Assembly (NCBI GenBank): GCA_046048295.1
Contig: JBJOGJ010000189.1
Location: 1 to 7,570 of the forward strand
Reading direction: 5' to 3'
DNA length: 7,570 nt
Source of the DNA: CBDCWA01 sp046048295
GTDB taxonomy: Bacteria; Pseudomonadota; Alphaproteobacteria; Rhizobiales; Hyphomicrobiaceae
The stretch's first letter is position 1; each line of letters opens with the position of its first letter. Under the pieces are notes generated by a model, which had not been told where the DNA came from, searched no databases, and saw only the letters and a program-made list of their open reading frames with translations. This document shows positions 1 to 7,233 of this stretch, one piece after another. The position numbers and the translations under genes were made by a program.

Positions 1-1298
1 GCACCGCCGCCCCAGCGCATCCGATAGCCGACCGAGACGATATCGACACTGCCCTCACGATCGGCAGTGAGAGTCAGCGCCGGATTGGTCAGCGTACCGC
101 GACTCACCTCGGCATCTTCCAGGAAGATGTGCGTATAGGCGAAGTCCAGCGTGGTATTCTCCCAAAGCTTGTAGGACAAACCCGCACTCAACCAGATGCG
201 ATCGCTGTCGGGAACCTGGTAGAGCCGCTGCGCCGCGTTCTGCATTGGCGACTGTTCGTAGGCTATGCCGCTGCGCAACGTCAGTCCGGGTTGATAATCG
301 TATTCGAAACCGAGTGAATAGAACCAGCCGTCATCCCAGTTCGCATCGAGCACACCCAGTTGTCCGCCAGCGCCACACCCTGCAATGAGCAGGTTGGCGC
401 CGCTCGTGCATGTCACTGGGACACTCTCGAGCCGGCTCCAGTTCGCCCACTCGATCGTACCCAGCGCCCGGAACTGCTGCGTGAATGAATGCCGCAGACT
501 GAGTGTCACGGTCTCGGGCGTTTCCAACTCGGCTTCCGCCTGCCCACCGAGCCCTACTGCAGCGACGTTGAATGCATCGCCCGACAGGGTGTGCTTGACG
601 CTGGACCGGAATCCGAGACCAAGCGTGGTGGTCGGCGCCATGTGCCACAACGCACCGGCCGTGAAACCGACACCAACCGTGTCGTCGAGATCCAGCACTG
701 CGTTCGATTGCACGGCCCCGACAGGCGCACCGAACTTGAAGCGCAGATTGGCGAACTCCAGCTGAACCCCCGCACCAATCCAGAAATTCGGCGCCAGGCG
801 ATAAGCGAAATTCGGATTGAGGTTGTACGTCGTGAGCTTGGCGCTGCGTCCATGTGCGGAGCCGACCCATGCATAGCTGTCAGGCTCCGAACCGAGACCG
901 AACGGTGCATTGAACCCGAGACCGAACACAAGGTCGTCCGACCAGCGATAGCTGGCGTAGCTCGCACCGACGAACGCAAAGCCGCCGGTGTCGGTCGTGA
1001 GTTCCGCGCCCGGGAACACCCCGATGGCAGTTCCGCCGGTTGCCGTGAAGTCACTCTGCGAATAGAGCAGCGAATAGCTCGATTCAGTGGTCAAGCCCGC
1101 GCCAGCATTGCCGAGCGCCGCCGGGTTCCAGAACTGCGAGCTGATCACCGTGCCCGCAGCATTACCGGCGAACGAGGCGCCCTGGTGGACAGTCGATTGC
1201 TCGCGCACTGCAAAGCCACCGGCATGCGCGGTTACAGCGCCAGCGGTCAAAGCAGCGGAGACCGCCCACATCACACCAACGGATCGTGCCCCGGCCAT
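1..1298 (-). CDS. FadL/OmpP1/TodX-family outer-membrane transport protein (3' end outside window)
   Basis: Family role: a 14-stranded outer-membrane barrel with an N-terminal plug that passes long-chain fatty acids or other hydrophobic compounds inward. I translated 432 residues from ATG 1298 with no stop before the left edge. Residues 1-26 form a signal peptide with a hydrophobic core and an AHA cleavage site; the mature protein begins GGFAVREQ, close to the FadL N-terminus. NPA, the hatch motif of FadL, is at residues 58-60, about mature position 32. The rest is alternating aromatic/polar beta-strand sequence, and the last visible residues (VGYRMRW) look like the final strand, so only a few residues should be missing. 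Cys297 and Cys308 flank a short loop. An in-frame ATG at 1319 is possible, but 1298 has the better ribosome-binding site. The substrate cannot be read from sequence; fatty acids, aromatics or alkanes are all possible. Confidence 0.9.
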   Translation of the reverse strand, partial: MAGARSVGVMWAVSAALTAGAVTAHAGGFAVREQSTVHQGASFAGNAAGTVISSQFWNPAALGNAGAGLTTESSYSLLYSQSDFTATGGTAIGVFPGAELTTDTGGFAFVGASYASYRWSDDLVFGLGFNAPFGLGSEPDSYAWVGSAHGRSAKLTTYNLNPNFAYRLAPNFWIGAGVQLEFANLRFKFGAPVGAVQSNAVLDLDDTVGVGFTAGALWHMAPTTTLGLGFRSSVKHTLSGDAFNVAAVGLGGQAEAELETPETVTLSLRHSFTQQFRALGTIEWANWSRLESVPVTCTSGANLLIAGCGAGGQLGVLDANWDDGWFYSLGFEYDYQPGLTLRSGIAYEQSPMQNAAQRLYQVPDSDRIWLSAGLSYKLWENTTLDFAYTHIFLEDAEVSRGTLTNPALTLTADREGSVDIVSVGYRMRWGGG

Positions 1299-1302
1299 GG
1301 TT

Positions 1303-1306
1303 TCCT
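1303..1306 (-). promoter_or_regulatory. Ribosome-binding site deciding the fadL-like start
   Basis: On the minus strand AGGA lies 4 bases before ATG 1298, within GGCAGGAAACC. The competing in-frame ATG at 1319 has only TAGGG directly abutting it, which is too close to serve. This favours 1298, which also gives a compact signal peptide. Confidence 0.55.
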
Positions 1307-1406
1307 GCCCTTGTCCCATCCCTAGTTGCAGAACTGGTCAACTCAACCATTTCTTGCAAAAAAGCTAAACCCGACTACGGACGATCGACAAATCAAAATT
1401 GGCCAG

Positions 1407-1436
1407 AATCTAGGCGTTTTGCATCGATTGCGACAA
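1407..1436 (-). promoter_or_regulatory. Candidate sigma-70-type promoter for the fadL-like gene
   Basis: In the 173-base spacer after thiD, the minus strand reads TTGTCG (1436-1431), an 18-base gap, then TAGATT (1412-1407). Each box matches 4 of 6 consensus positions. It would start transcription near 1400 and leave a leader of about 100 bases. The spacer is visibly more AT-rich than the genes. Other weak pairings exist nearby, for example TTGTCG near 1390 with a T-rich stretch near 1360, so this is only a candidate. I see no convincing thiD terminator in the same spacer. Confidence 0.25.
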
Positions 1437-1471
1437 CTGTGTGGCAGTGAAGCAACCACGACGAAAGCCGG

Positions 1472-2299
1472 CTATCGCCCCCGGCCGAACCGGACGAGGT
1501 GATTGACGGGACCGTGCCCGGCCCCGATCACGAGGCCAGACCCCGCCTGCAGAGCCTCCGAAAGATAGCTCTTGGCGCTCGCAACTGCCTGCCCCAGCGG
1601 CAAGCCATTGGCGCAGCCCGCCGCGATTGCGGCCGAAAGCGTGCAACCGGTTCCATGAGTATTGCGCGTCTCGATGCGAGGCGCAGAGAACCGCTCGACT
1701 CCAGCCGCCGTGACGAGGAGATCGAGCGCCTCCGTTGTCCCGGCCATGTGCCCGCCCTTCATGAGAACGCCGCCCGGTCCGAGAGCCAGGATCGCCTGCC
1801 CCTGCCGGATCATCTCGGCTTCGCTGCTTGCCACATCGGAGCCAAGAAGCACCGCGGCTTCATGGAGGTTCGGCGTCACCAGCGCTGCAACGGGCAGCAG
1901 CACATCGCGGACGGCCCGCTCCGCCTCCGGCGCCAGAAGACGGTCGCTCGATGTCGCAACCATCACGGGATCGACGATGATAGGAGACATGCAGCGCGCA
2001 CCGAGAAAGCGTGCCACTTCCGTTACGATTTCGGCGGTGGCCAGCATTCCGGTCTTGACGCCCCGCACGTTCAGATCGTCGAACACGGCCTCGAGCTGCG
2101 CGACGACGAAATCGGCCGGCGGCACATGCACCGCCCTGACACCAGTCGTGTTTTGAGCGGTCAGCGCTGTAATGACGCTTGCCCCGTAGACACCCAGCGC
2201 GGAAAAGCTCTTGAGGTCCGCCTGGATACCGGCGCCACCGGAACTGTCGGAGCCAGCGATCGTGAGAGCCACGGGTAGCCTGTCGGGGATTGGCGTCAT
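1472..2299 (-). CDS. thiD: Hydroxymethylpyrimidine/phosphomethylpyrimidine kinase ThiD
   Basis: ThiD phosphorylates 4-amino-5-hydroxymethyl-2-methylpyrimidine and then its monophosphate, giving the HMP diphosphate that ThiE joins to the thiazole unit in cytosolic thiamine synthesis. The 275-residue product has the usual single-domain length. Visible motifs: the substrate-binding AGSDSSGGAGIQAD at residues 15-28, the following K30 and a TALTAQNT segment, VDPVM in the middle, TPNLHEA, the KGGH strand, and the C-terminal NTHGTGCTLSAA anion-hole region with Cys219 at the catalytic position. No ThiE domain is fused. ATG 2299 lies 4 bases after the ccdA stop, and the overlapping GGGTGA provides a modest ribosome-binding site, so coupled translation with ccdA is likely. 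A longer in-frame start at 2413 lies inside ccdA and would add residues without family similarity. No TPP riboswitch-like sequence is seen upstream. Confidence 0.95.
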   Translation of the reverse strand: MTPIPDRLPVALTIAGSDSSGGAGIQADLKSFSALGVYGASVITALTAQNTTGVRAVHVPPADFVVAQLEAVFDDLNVRGVKTGMLATAEIVTEVARFLGARCMSPIIVDPVMVATSSDRLLAPEAERAVRDVLLPVAALVTPNLHEAAVLLGSDVASSEAEMIRQGQAILALGPGGVLMKGGHMAGTTEALDLLVTAAGVERFSAPRIETRNTHGTGCTLSAAIAAGCANGLPLGQAVASAKSYLSEALQAGSGLVIGAGHGPVNHLVRFGRGR

Positions 2300-2303
2300 C
2301 CGC

Positions 2304-3101
2304 TCACCCGCCGTTCCGTTTAAGAATTTCCGACTTGAGGGAGTCGGGCGTAACCCACTCTTCGAACTGGGCCAACGCCGGAAAAGTCTCCAGCATCCAT
2401 TGCCCAATGACATTCATCGAGCCGTTCATGAACAACAACCCGGTAACGATCAACACACCACCCATCACCCGCTCGACGGTACGGAAATGTCCGCGAAACC
2501 GCTCGGTGAACTTGAGGAAAGGCCGGATCGCGACGGCTGCCAGAATGAACGGTATCCCGAGCCCGAGCGAATAGACGAACAACAGGCTTACACCCGCTCC
2601 GAGGCTTCCATCGCTCGCGGCAACCGCGAGCACCGCGCCGAGAACGGGGCCGATGCACGGCGTCCAGCCGAAGGCGAATGCCAGTCCGATCAGATAGGCC
2701 CCGGCCAGCGACGCACCCTGCATTTGCCCACGGTACCGAACATCGCTGTAGAGCATCGAGATACGAAACACACCCAGGAAGTGCAGACCGAATAGGACGA
2801 TAACCAGGCCGGCGACGAACGAGAGCTCTTGCTGGTAGACACGCAGAAACTGCCCGAGCACGGAAGCACTGGCACCGAGCCCCACGAATACGGTCGTGAA
2901 GCCAAGCACGAAAAGCACCGCACCGAGGACGATCCGCTGCCAGACCGCTTTGTCGAGCCCGTCCGCCACCGCCGCCTGGCTGACCGTCGTCCCTCCGAGG
3001 TAGCCGAGATAGGGCGGCACCAGCGGCAGCACGCACGGCGACAAGAAGCTGACAAGCCCCGCGAACGCCACGCCAAGATAGATGTAAAGATCGAAGTACA
3101 T
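2304..3101 (-). CDS. ccdA: CcdA-type transmembrane thiol-disulfide electron transporter
   Basis: CcdA proteins carry electrons from cytosolic thioredoxin across the inner membrane to periplasmic thiol proteins, such as those that keep apocytochrome c cysteines reduced. The 265-residue product shows six hydrophobic segments, roughly 6-28, 57-79, 92-113, 131-157, 168-193 and 211-232. The two redox cysteines sit in the family's proline-flanked contexts: Cys23 in LSPCVLPLVP in segment 1 and Cys149 in GWTPCIGP in segment 4. It lacks the periplasmic alpha and gamma domains of full DsbD, so it is the short CcdA form. About 30 polar residues follow the last segment, a somewhat long tail. ATG 3101 is the first residue of the family-like sequence, but no strong ribosome-binding site precedes it. 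No thioredoxin-like partner or cytochrome c maturation gene is in the window, so the downstream target is unknown. Confidence 0.93.
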   Translation of the reverse strand: MYFDLYIYLGVAFAGLVSFLSPCVLPLVPPYLGYLGGTTVSQAAVADGLDKAVWQRIVLGAVLFVLGFTTVFVGLGASASVLGQFLRVYQQELSFVAGLVIVLFGLHFLGVFRISMLYSDVRYRGQMQGASLAGAYLIGLAFAFGWTPCIGPVLGAVLAVAASDGSLGAGVSLLFVYSLGLGIPFILAAVAIRPFLKFTERFRGHFRTVERVMGGVLIVTGLLFMNGSMNVIGQWMLETFPALAQFEEWVTPDSLKSEILKRNGG

Positions 3102-3144
3102 GCGCGCCGACGATTGCCTCGGATGAACGCCTTGGGAGAGCTTA

Positions 3145-3176
3145 ACACCTCAGGTAGGTGTACCGCACCGATGCGG
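3145..3176 (-). other. Two adjacent small inverted repeats between gph and ccdA
   Basis: In the 95-base spacer, ACACCT (3145-3150) pairs with AGGTGT (3156-3161) across a 5-base loop. Immediately beside it CCGCA (3163-3167) pairs with TGCGG (3172-3176) across a 4-base loop, and the second stem can gain two outer pairs including a G-T wobble. Neither is followed by a run of T on the minus strand, so neither is a standard intrinsic terminator. They could attenuate, act as an RNA-stability element or operator, or be chance. Confidence 0.3.
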
Positions 3177-3196
3177 CAACGCGGCACACGAAAAGT

Positions 3197-3865
3197 TCAC
3201 CTTCCAAGAAGCGGAAGAACATCGATCAGCCGGTCGACAACCGCATCCGCCCCGAGTTCGCGCGCCGGGACCGGCGTATACCCGAAACTGACGAGGACGA
3301 TCGCCACCCCTGCCGCCCGCGCCGTCTCGACATCGATCGCACTGTCCCCGACCATCAATGCCTCTTCCGCCCGGCACCCCATCTCATCGAGTACGGCGAT
3401 AAGCATATCGGGTGCGGGCTTGCGAGGCATTTCGGCACGCACTCCACGTACCGCCTTGAAGCGCGCGGCAATCCCGAGCTCATGCACGACAACCTGCGTC
3501 ACATCGTCAGGCTTATTGGTGCAGATTCCGAGCGGCACACCCCGCGCGGAGAGTTCTTCGAGCAGCCTGCCGCCACCATCGAATATGCGCGAATGCGCCG
3601 CCCCGACCTCGAGGTAGTGAGCCTCGAACCGCCGCACCAGCCCGGCGACCCGAGCCGCCTCGGCTCTCTCGCCGAGCGCCCCGAGCGCCCGCTCGACCAA
3701 CACCGTTGCACCGGAGCCAATCATGCCCCGAACATCCGCCAGCCCAAGCGCGGCGAGCCCGGCCTCCTGCAGCGCACCGTTGAGCGCGGCAGCGATATCG
3801 GGCGCACTGTCGATCAGAGTTCCGTCGAGATCGAAGACGATGCCCCTGACTGCACGCCCGCCCAT
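3197..3865 (-). CDS. gph: HAD-family phosphatase, phosphoglycolate phosphatase type
   Basis: Gph hydrolyses 2-phosphoglycolate to glycolate, clearing a product of RuBisCO oxygenation or of DNA 3'-end repair. The 222-residue product matches the usual length. HAD motif I is FDLDGTLIDS with nucleophile Asp12 and acid/base Asp14. Motif II is Thr116 in ICTNKP, motif III is Lys149 in RKPAPDM, and motif IV is GDSAID with Asp174 and Asp178 for magnesium. A helical cap of about 80 residues lies between motifs I and II, as in Gph and beta-phosphoglucomutase relatives. ATG 3865 is 4 bases after the pgk stop with only a weak ribosome-binding site, suggesting translation coupled to pgk. In-frame starts further upstream lie inside pgk and add no family sequence. 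The family assignment is firm; 2-phosphoglycolate as substrate is inferred from similarity and from the pgk/tkt context. Confidence 0.87.
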   Translation of the reverse strand: MGGRAVRGIVFDLDGTLIDSAPDIAAALNGALQEAGLAALGLADVRGMIGSGATVLVERALGALGERAEAARVAGLVRRFEAHYLEVGAAHSRIFDGGGRLLEELSARGVPLGICTNKPDDVTQVVVHELGIAARFKAVRGVRAEMPRKPAPDMLIAVLDEMGCRAEEALMVGDSAIDVETARAAGVAIVLVSFGYTPVPARELGADAVVDRLIDVLPLLGR

Positions 3866-3869
3866 CAGG

Positions 3870-5069
3870 CTAATGCCTCGCCAGCGCCGCAACGCCCGGC
3901 AACTCACGCCCCTCGAGCCATTCGAGGAACGCACCACCGGCAGTCGAGACGTAGGAGAAATCGTCTGCGGCTCGTGCCGCGTTGAGCGCAGCAACGGTAT
4001 CGCCGCCACCAGCGACCGCCACCAGCCGGCCGGCCTTGACCATCTCGGCCGCAGCCTGGGCAAGCACGAACGTTCCGTTCCCGAACGGCTCGATCTCGAA
4101 AGCTCCGAGCGGCCCATTCCAAAGGAGGGTCCGGCATCCCTCGAGCGCATCCTTCAATCGTGCAACCGACTTCGGCCCGACGTCCAGGATCATCGCATCA
4201 CCGGGCACCGCCGAGATTTCAACAGTCTCGCTCGCCGCCCCGGCCTTGAATTCACGCGCAACCACACCATCGACAGGAAGCAGGATCTCGACACCCCTGG
4301 CCGCTGCCTTGGCAAGAATTTCACGCGCCGTTTCGTTGAAATCCGGCTCTGCCAGTGACTTCCCCACATTGATGCCCTGCGCCTGCAGGAAGGTGTTCGC
4401 CATGCCGCCGCCGATGATCAACTTGTCGACCTTTTCGATCAGGTTCTTGAGCACCGGTAGCTTCGTCGACACCTTGGCACCGCCGATGACCGCCGCAGTC
4501 GGCCGCACGGGCTTCTCGAGCGCCGCACGCAGCGCACCGATCTCCTCCATCATCGCCGGGCCGGCATAACACGGCAGCTCGGCGGCGAGCCCGGCGGTGG
4601 ACGCATGAGCACGATGCGCACAGGAGAAGGCGTCATTGACGTAGATGTCGCCGAGCGCGGCAAGCGCTTTGCTGAAACCGGGATCGTTGCTCTCTTCGCC
4701 GGCGTGGAAGCGCGTATTCTCGAGCACGGCAATGCCGCCTTCCTCGAGGCTGTCCACCACCCGCTTCGCGACCTCGCCGATGCAGTCCTCCGAAAAGGCA
4801 ACGTTCCTGCCGACAAGGTGCGAAAAGGCGTCGGCAATCGGCCTCAAGGTGAATCTCGGATCGCGCCCCTTGGGCCGGTCGAAATGGGAGATCACCACCA
4901 CCCGGGCGCCCCGGTCGGCAAAACCGCGCACGCCGGCAACGATACGTTCGAGCCGCGTGGCGTCGGTCACCCGGCCATCCTGCACGGGCACATTCAGATC
5001 CGCCCTCAGGATCAGCCTTTTACCCTTTACGTCGAGCCCTTCTGTCCCACGCAGCTTCTCAAGATCCAT
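3870..5069 (-). CDS. pgk: Phosphoglycerate kinase
   Basis: Pgk reversibly transfers a phosphate between 1,3-bisphosphoglycerate and ADP in cytosolic glycolysis, gluconeogenesis and the Calvin cycle. The 399-residue product is full length. Visible motifs: RADLNVP at residues 22-28, the substrate-binding SHFDRPKG ending at 68, ENTRFH at about 117-122, GGAKVSTK at 196-203 with Lys199, IGGGMANTF at the domain junction, WNGPLGAFE at 317-325, the nucleotide-binding GGGDT at 354-358, and STAGGA at 375-380. The wording of the C-terminal part resembles alphaproteobacterial enzymes. I chose ATG 5069 over ATG 5093 because AGGTG lies just before it and MDLEKLRG matches the short N-terminus of relatives. 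The gene follows tkt by 102 bases, a spacer with no clear terminator or promoter, and precedes gph by 4 bases. Confidence 0.98.
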   Translation of the reverse strand: MDLEKLRGTEGLDVKGKRLILRADLNVPVQDGRVTDATRLERIVAGVRGFADRGARVVVISHFDRPKGRDPRFTLRPIADAFSHLVGRNVAFSEDCIGEVAKRVVDSLEEGGIAVLENTRFHAGEESNDPGFSKALAALGDIYVNDAFSCAHRAHASTAGLAAELPCYAGPAMMEEIGALRAALEKPVRPTAAVIGGAKVSTKLPVLKNLIEKVDKLIIGGGMANTFLQAQGINVGKSLAEPDFNETAREILAKAAARGVEILLPVDGVVAREFKAGAASETVEISAVPGDAMILDVGPKSVARLKDALEGCRTLLWNGPLGAFEIEPFGNGTFVLAQAAAEMVKAGRLVAVAGGGDTVAALNAARAADDFSYVSTAGGAFLEWLEGRELPGVAALARH

Positions 5070-5073
5070 GTCA

Positions 5074-5078
5074 CACCT
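5074..5078 (-). promoter_or_regulatory. Ribosome-binding site deciding the pgk start
   Basis: Minus-strand GGGCAGGTGTGAC precedes ATG 5069, placing AGGTG 4 bases from the start. The upstream in-frame ATG pair at 5093 and 5090 would read through this site and add eight residues lacking family similarity. Confidence 0.6.
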
Positions 5079-5171
5079 GCCCAAACCCATCACCGACTTT
5101 CGGCGCCTGAACTAGCCCGAGCACGCCAAAGCGGCAACTTCAGTCCAGTCCTATGCTGAACATCTCACGCG

Positions 5172-7148
5172 TCAGGCGATCAACTCCCGCGCAGCCGCGG
5201 CAACGGCCTCGGCGGTGATCCCGAAATGCTCGTAGAGCTGGGGCGCGGGCGCCGACGCACCGAAACTTGCCATGCCGATGAACCGCCCTCTTTCTCCCAG
5301 CCACTCATGCCACCCCTGCGCGATCCCGGCCTCGACGGCCACTCTGGGGCCACGTCCCAGAACCTCATCGCGATAGGATTTCGATTGGGCTCGAAACAAT
5401 TCGAACGACGGCATCGACACCACCGCCGCCTTCACGCCTTCCCCGGCAAGCGCATCCCTGGCGGCCACGGCCAGACCAACCTCGGAACCTGTTGCGAGCA
5501 GCGTCACGTCGCGACCGCCTTCGGCATCGAGCAGCACGTAGCCCCCGCGCGCCGACAGGTTTTCCCGATCGGCCTGGCGCAGGTTCGGCACGCCCTGCCG
5601 CGTAAGCGCGAGGACCGACGGGGTTTCAGGCGAACTCAACGCCAGCTGCCAGCACTCGACTGTTTCAATCCCGTCGGCCGGTCGGAACACCTGCAGGTTC
5701 GGGATCGCCCTGAGCGCAGCAAGGTGCTCGACCGGCTGATGAGTCGGCCCGTCCTCGCCAAGACCGATACTGTCGTGCGTCATTACATAGATGACACGCT
5801 TCTGCATCAAAGCCGAAAGCCGGATCGAAGGGCGGCAGTAATCGGTGAAGACGAGAAATGTGCCGCCGTAGGGAATCAGGCCGCCCGTCAGGGCAAGACC
5901 GTTCATCACCGCCGCCATGCCATGCTCGCGGACCCCGTAATAGATATAGCTGCCACCGAAGTGGTCCTTCGATATCGCCTCCTGAGCCTTGACCTTGGTG
6001 TTGTTCGATCCCGTGAGGTCGGCAGATCCTCCGATCATGCCCGGCACGGCTGCCGTGAGATGACCAAGCGCGAGTTCGGACCAGACGCGGGTCGCCTTCT
6101 GGCCGCCGTCGCTCACAACAGCCGCTTTCGAGTCGGCGACAGCGGCCTCCATCGCAGCCTTGACGCTGGCATTGAGCGGATCCTCGAATTGCGCACGCTG
6201 CACTTCGGAAACGCCGGCCCACTGCTGGCGCCAGGACTCTCGCTCGCCATGCCCGCGACGCCCCGCACCCCGCCACGCCTGGAGTATCGCATCCGGAACC
6301 ACGAAAGGTGCGTGTGGCCAACCGAGTTTTTCGCGCGCCGCCTTGATCTCATCGCCGCCGAGCGGCGCACCGTGCGTCGCAGCGCTCCCCTGCTTGTTCG
6401 GCGCACCGAACCCGATCACCGTCTTGCATGCGATCAGCCACGGCTTCGAGGCATCGGCCTTGGCAGTGTCGAGCGCCCGCTTCACTGCCGCCGGATCGTG
6501 GCCGTCGACTGATGCCGTATTCCAGCCGGATGCGGCAAACCGTGCGATATGATTCTCCGACGTAGCAAGGCTGGTCGGACCATCGATAGAAATGCCGTTG
6601 TCATCGAAGAGTACGATGAGTTTGCCGAGACCGAGGTGGCCGGCGAGCGAAATCGCTTCCTGGCTGATGCCCTCCATCAGGCAGCCGTCACCGGCAATGA
6701 CATAGGTCCTGTAGTCGATGACCCCACCGAGCCGGGCATTCCAGATGCGCTCGCCGAGCGCCATGCCGACGGCGTTGGCGATACCCTGTCCAAGCGGCCC
6801 CGTCGTCGTCTCGATGCCCGGCGCGTGCCCATGCTCTGGATGTCCCGCAGTCTTGGCCCCAAGCTGCCGGAAGCTCTTTATGTCGTCGATGGAGAAGCCC
6901 GGATAGCCGGTCAGATAGAGCAGCGAATAAAGCAGCATCGAGCCGTGGCCAGCGGACAGCACGAACCTGTCCCGGTTCGCCCAGTTCGGATCGCCGGCAT
7001 CATACCGCAGCACATCGCGAAACAGCACAGTTGCCGCATCGGCCATCCCCATCGGCATGCCCGGGTGCCCGGATTTCGCAGCCTCGACGGCATCCATCGC
7101 GAGCGCGCGGATCGCATTCGCCATCTCGGTGTGACCAACCTCTGCCAT
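5172..7148 (-). CDS. tkt: Transketolase
   Basis: Transketolase moves two-carbon ketol units between sugar phosphates with thiamine diphosphate and a divalent metal, linking glycolysis, the pentose-phosphate pathway and the Calvin cycle. The 658-residue product has the family's full length and all three domains. Visible residues: His28 in SGHPG, His68 in SAGHGS, GHPEHGHAPGIETTTGPLGQ from 102 with its TPP-binding turn, metal/TPP motif GDGCLMEG at 153-160 with Asp154 and Asn184, His257 in ATHG, catalytic Glu408 in VREHG, TDYCRPSIR near 435-443, His458 in MTHDS, Asp466 and His470 in GEDGPTHQP, and Arg517 in LTRQG. No key residue is missing. ATG 7148 has a strong ribosome-binding site. A 68-residue in-frame extension to 7352 runs into the upstream kinase gene and looks unrelated. 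Next downstream is pgk, with no glyceraldehyde-3-phosphate dehydrogenase gene between. Confidence 0.98.
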   Translation of the reverse strand: MAEVGHTEMANAIRALAMDAVEAAKSGHPGMPMGMADAATVLFRDVLRYDAGDPNWANRDRFVLSAGHGSMLLYSLLYLTGYPGFSIDDIKSFRQLGAKTAGHPEHGHAPGIETTTGPLGQGIANAVGMALGERIWNARLGGVIDYRTYVIAGDGCLMEGISQEAISLAGHLGLGKLIVLFDDNGISIDGPTSLATSENHIARFAASGWNTASVDGHDPAAVKRALDTAKADASKPWLIACKTVIGFGAPNKQGSAATHGAPLGGDEIKAAREKLGWPHAPFVVPDAILQAWRGAGRRGHGERESWRQQWAGVSEVQRAQFEDPLNASVKAAMEAAVADSKAAVVSDGGQKATRVWSELALGHLTAAVPGMIGGSADLTGSNNTKVKAQEAISKDHFGGSYIYYGVREHGMAAVMNGLALTGGLIPYGGTFLVFTDYCRPSIRLSALMQKRVIYVMTHDSIGLGEDGPTHQPVEHLAALRAIPNLQVFRPADGIETVECWQLALSSPETPSVLALTRQGVPNLRQADRENLSARGGYVLLDAEGGRDVTLLATGSEVGLAVAARDALAGEGVKAAVVSMPSFELFRAQSKSYRDEVLGRGPRVAVEAGIAQGWHEWLGERGRFIGMASFGASAPAPQLYEHFGITAEAVAAAARELIA

Positions 7149-7154
7149 CCCTCG

Positions 7155-7160
7155 TCCTTC
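7155..7160 (-). promoter_or_regulatory. Ribosome-binding site deciding the tkt start
   Basis: GAAGGA on the minus strand ends 6 bases before ATG 7148, an ideal spacing and the best ribosome-binding site in the window. It rules in favour of this start over the longer open frame reaching 7352. Confidence 0.75.
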
Positions 7161-7233
7161 TCCCGATTCGCTGCATGGAACCGCTCGCGGCAATAAAGCC
7201 GCAAAGCCGGACGGTCCACGCCGATTACCGATA

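Noticed and set aside
489..1325. 278-codon open frame on the plus strand at the left end
   Set aside because: It is antisense to the FadL-like gene, whose minus-strand frame is continuous from 1298 to the edge with a signal peptide, an NPA motif and barrel-like strands. The plus-strand product is Arg/Glu-rich and resembles nothing I know.
1332..1339. AACTGGTC, resembling a FadR operator half-site upstream of the fadL-like gene
   Set aside because: The matching second half (GACCAGTT at proper spacing) is absent, and FadR-type control is mainly a gammaproteobacterial feature, so an 8-base match is likely chance.
1299..1471. Possible terminator or small RNA between thiD and the fadL-like gene
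   Set aside because: Only 4-5 bp stems could be formed and none is followed by a T run on the minus strand; the T-rich stretch near 1360 has no GC-rich stem before it.
2300..2420. TPP riboswitch upstream of thiD
   Set aside because: There is no CTGAGA or ACCTGA-type conserved core, and the region is ccdA coding sequence up to 4 bases before thiD.
3866..4150. 95-residue N-terminal extension of the phosphatase
   Set aside because: It runs out of frame inside pgk and is Arg/Ser-rich. The HAD nucleophile motif sits at residue 12 when the 3865 start is used, as is usual for Gph.
5070..5171. Promoter or terminator in the tkt-pgk spacer
   Set aside because: The best box pair (TTGCCG with TAGTTC, 17-base gap) has a very poor -10 match, and the only stem (TTCAG/CTGAA) has a 12-base loop and no T tract.
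5226..6512. 428-codon open frame on the plus strand opposite transketolase
   Set aside because: It lies entirely antisense to a transketolase with every catalytic motif intact. Its translation is Arg/His/Pro-rich with no recognisable domain, as expected for antisense frames in GC-rich DNA.
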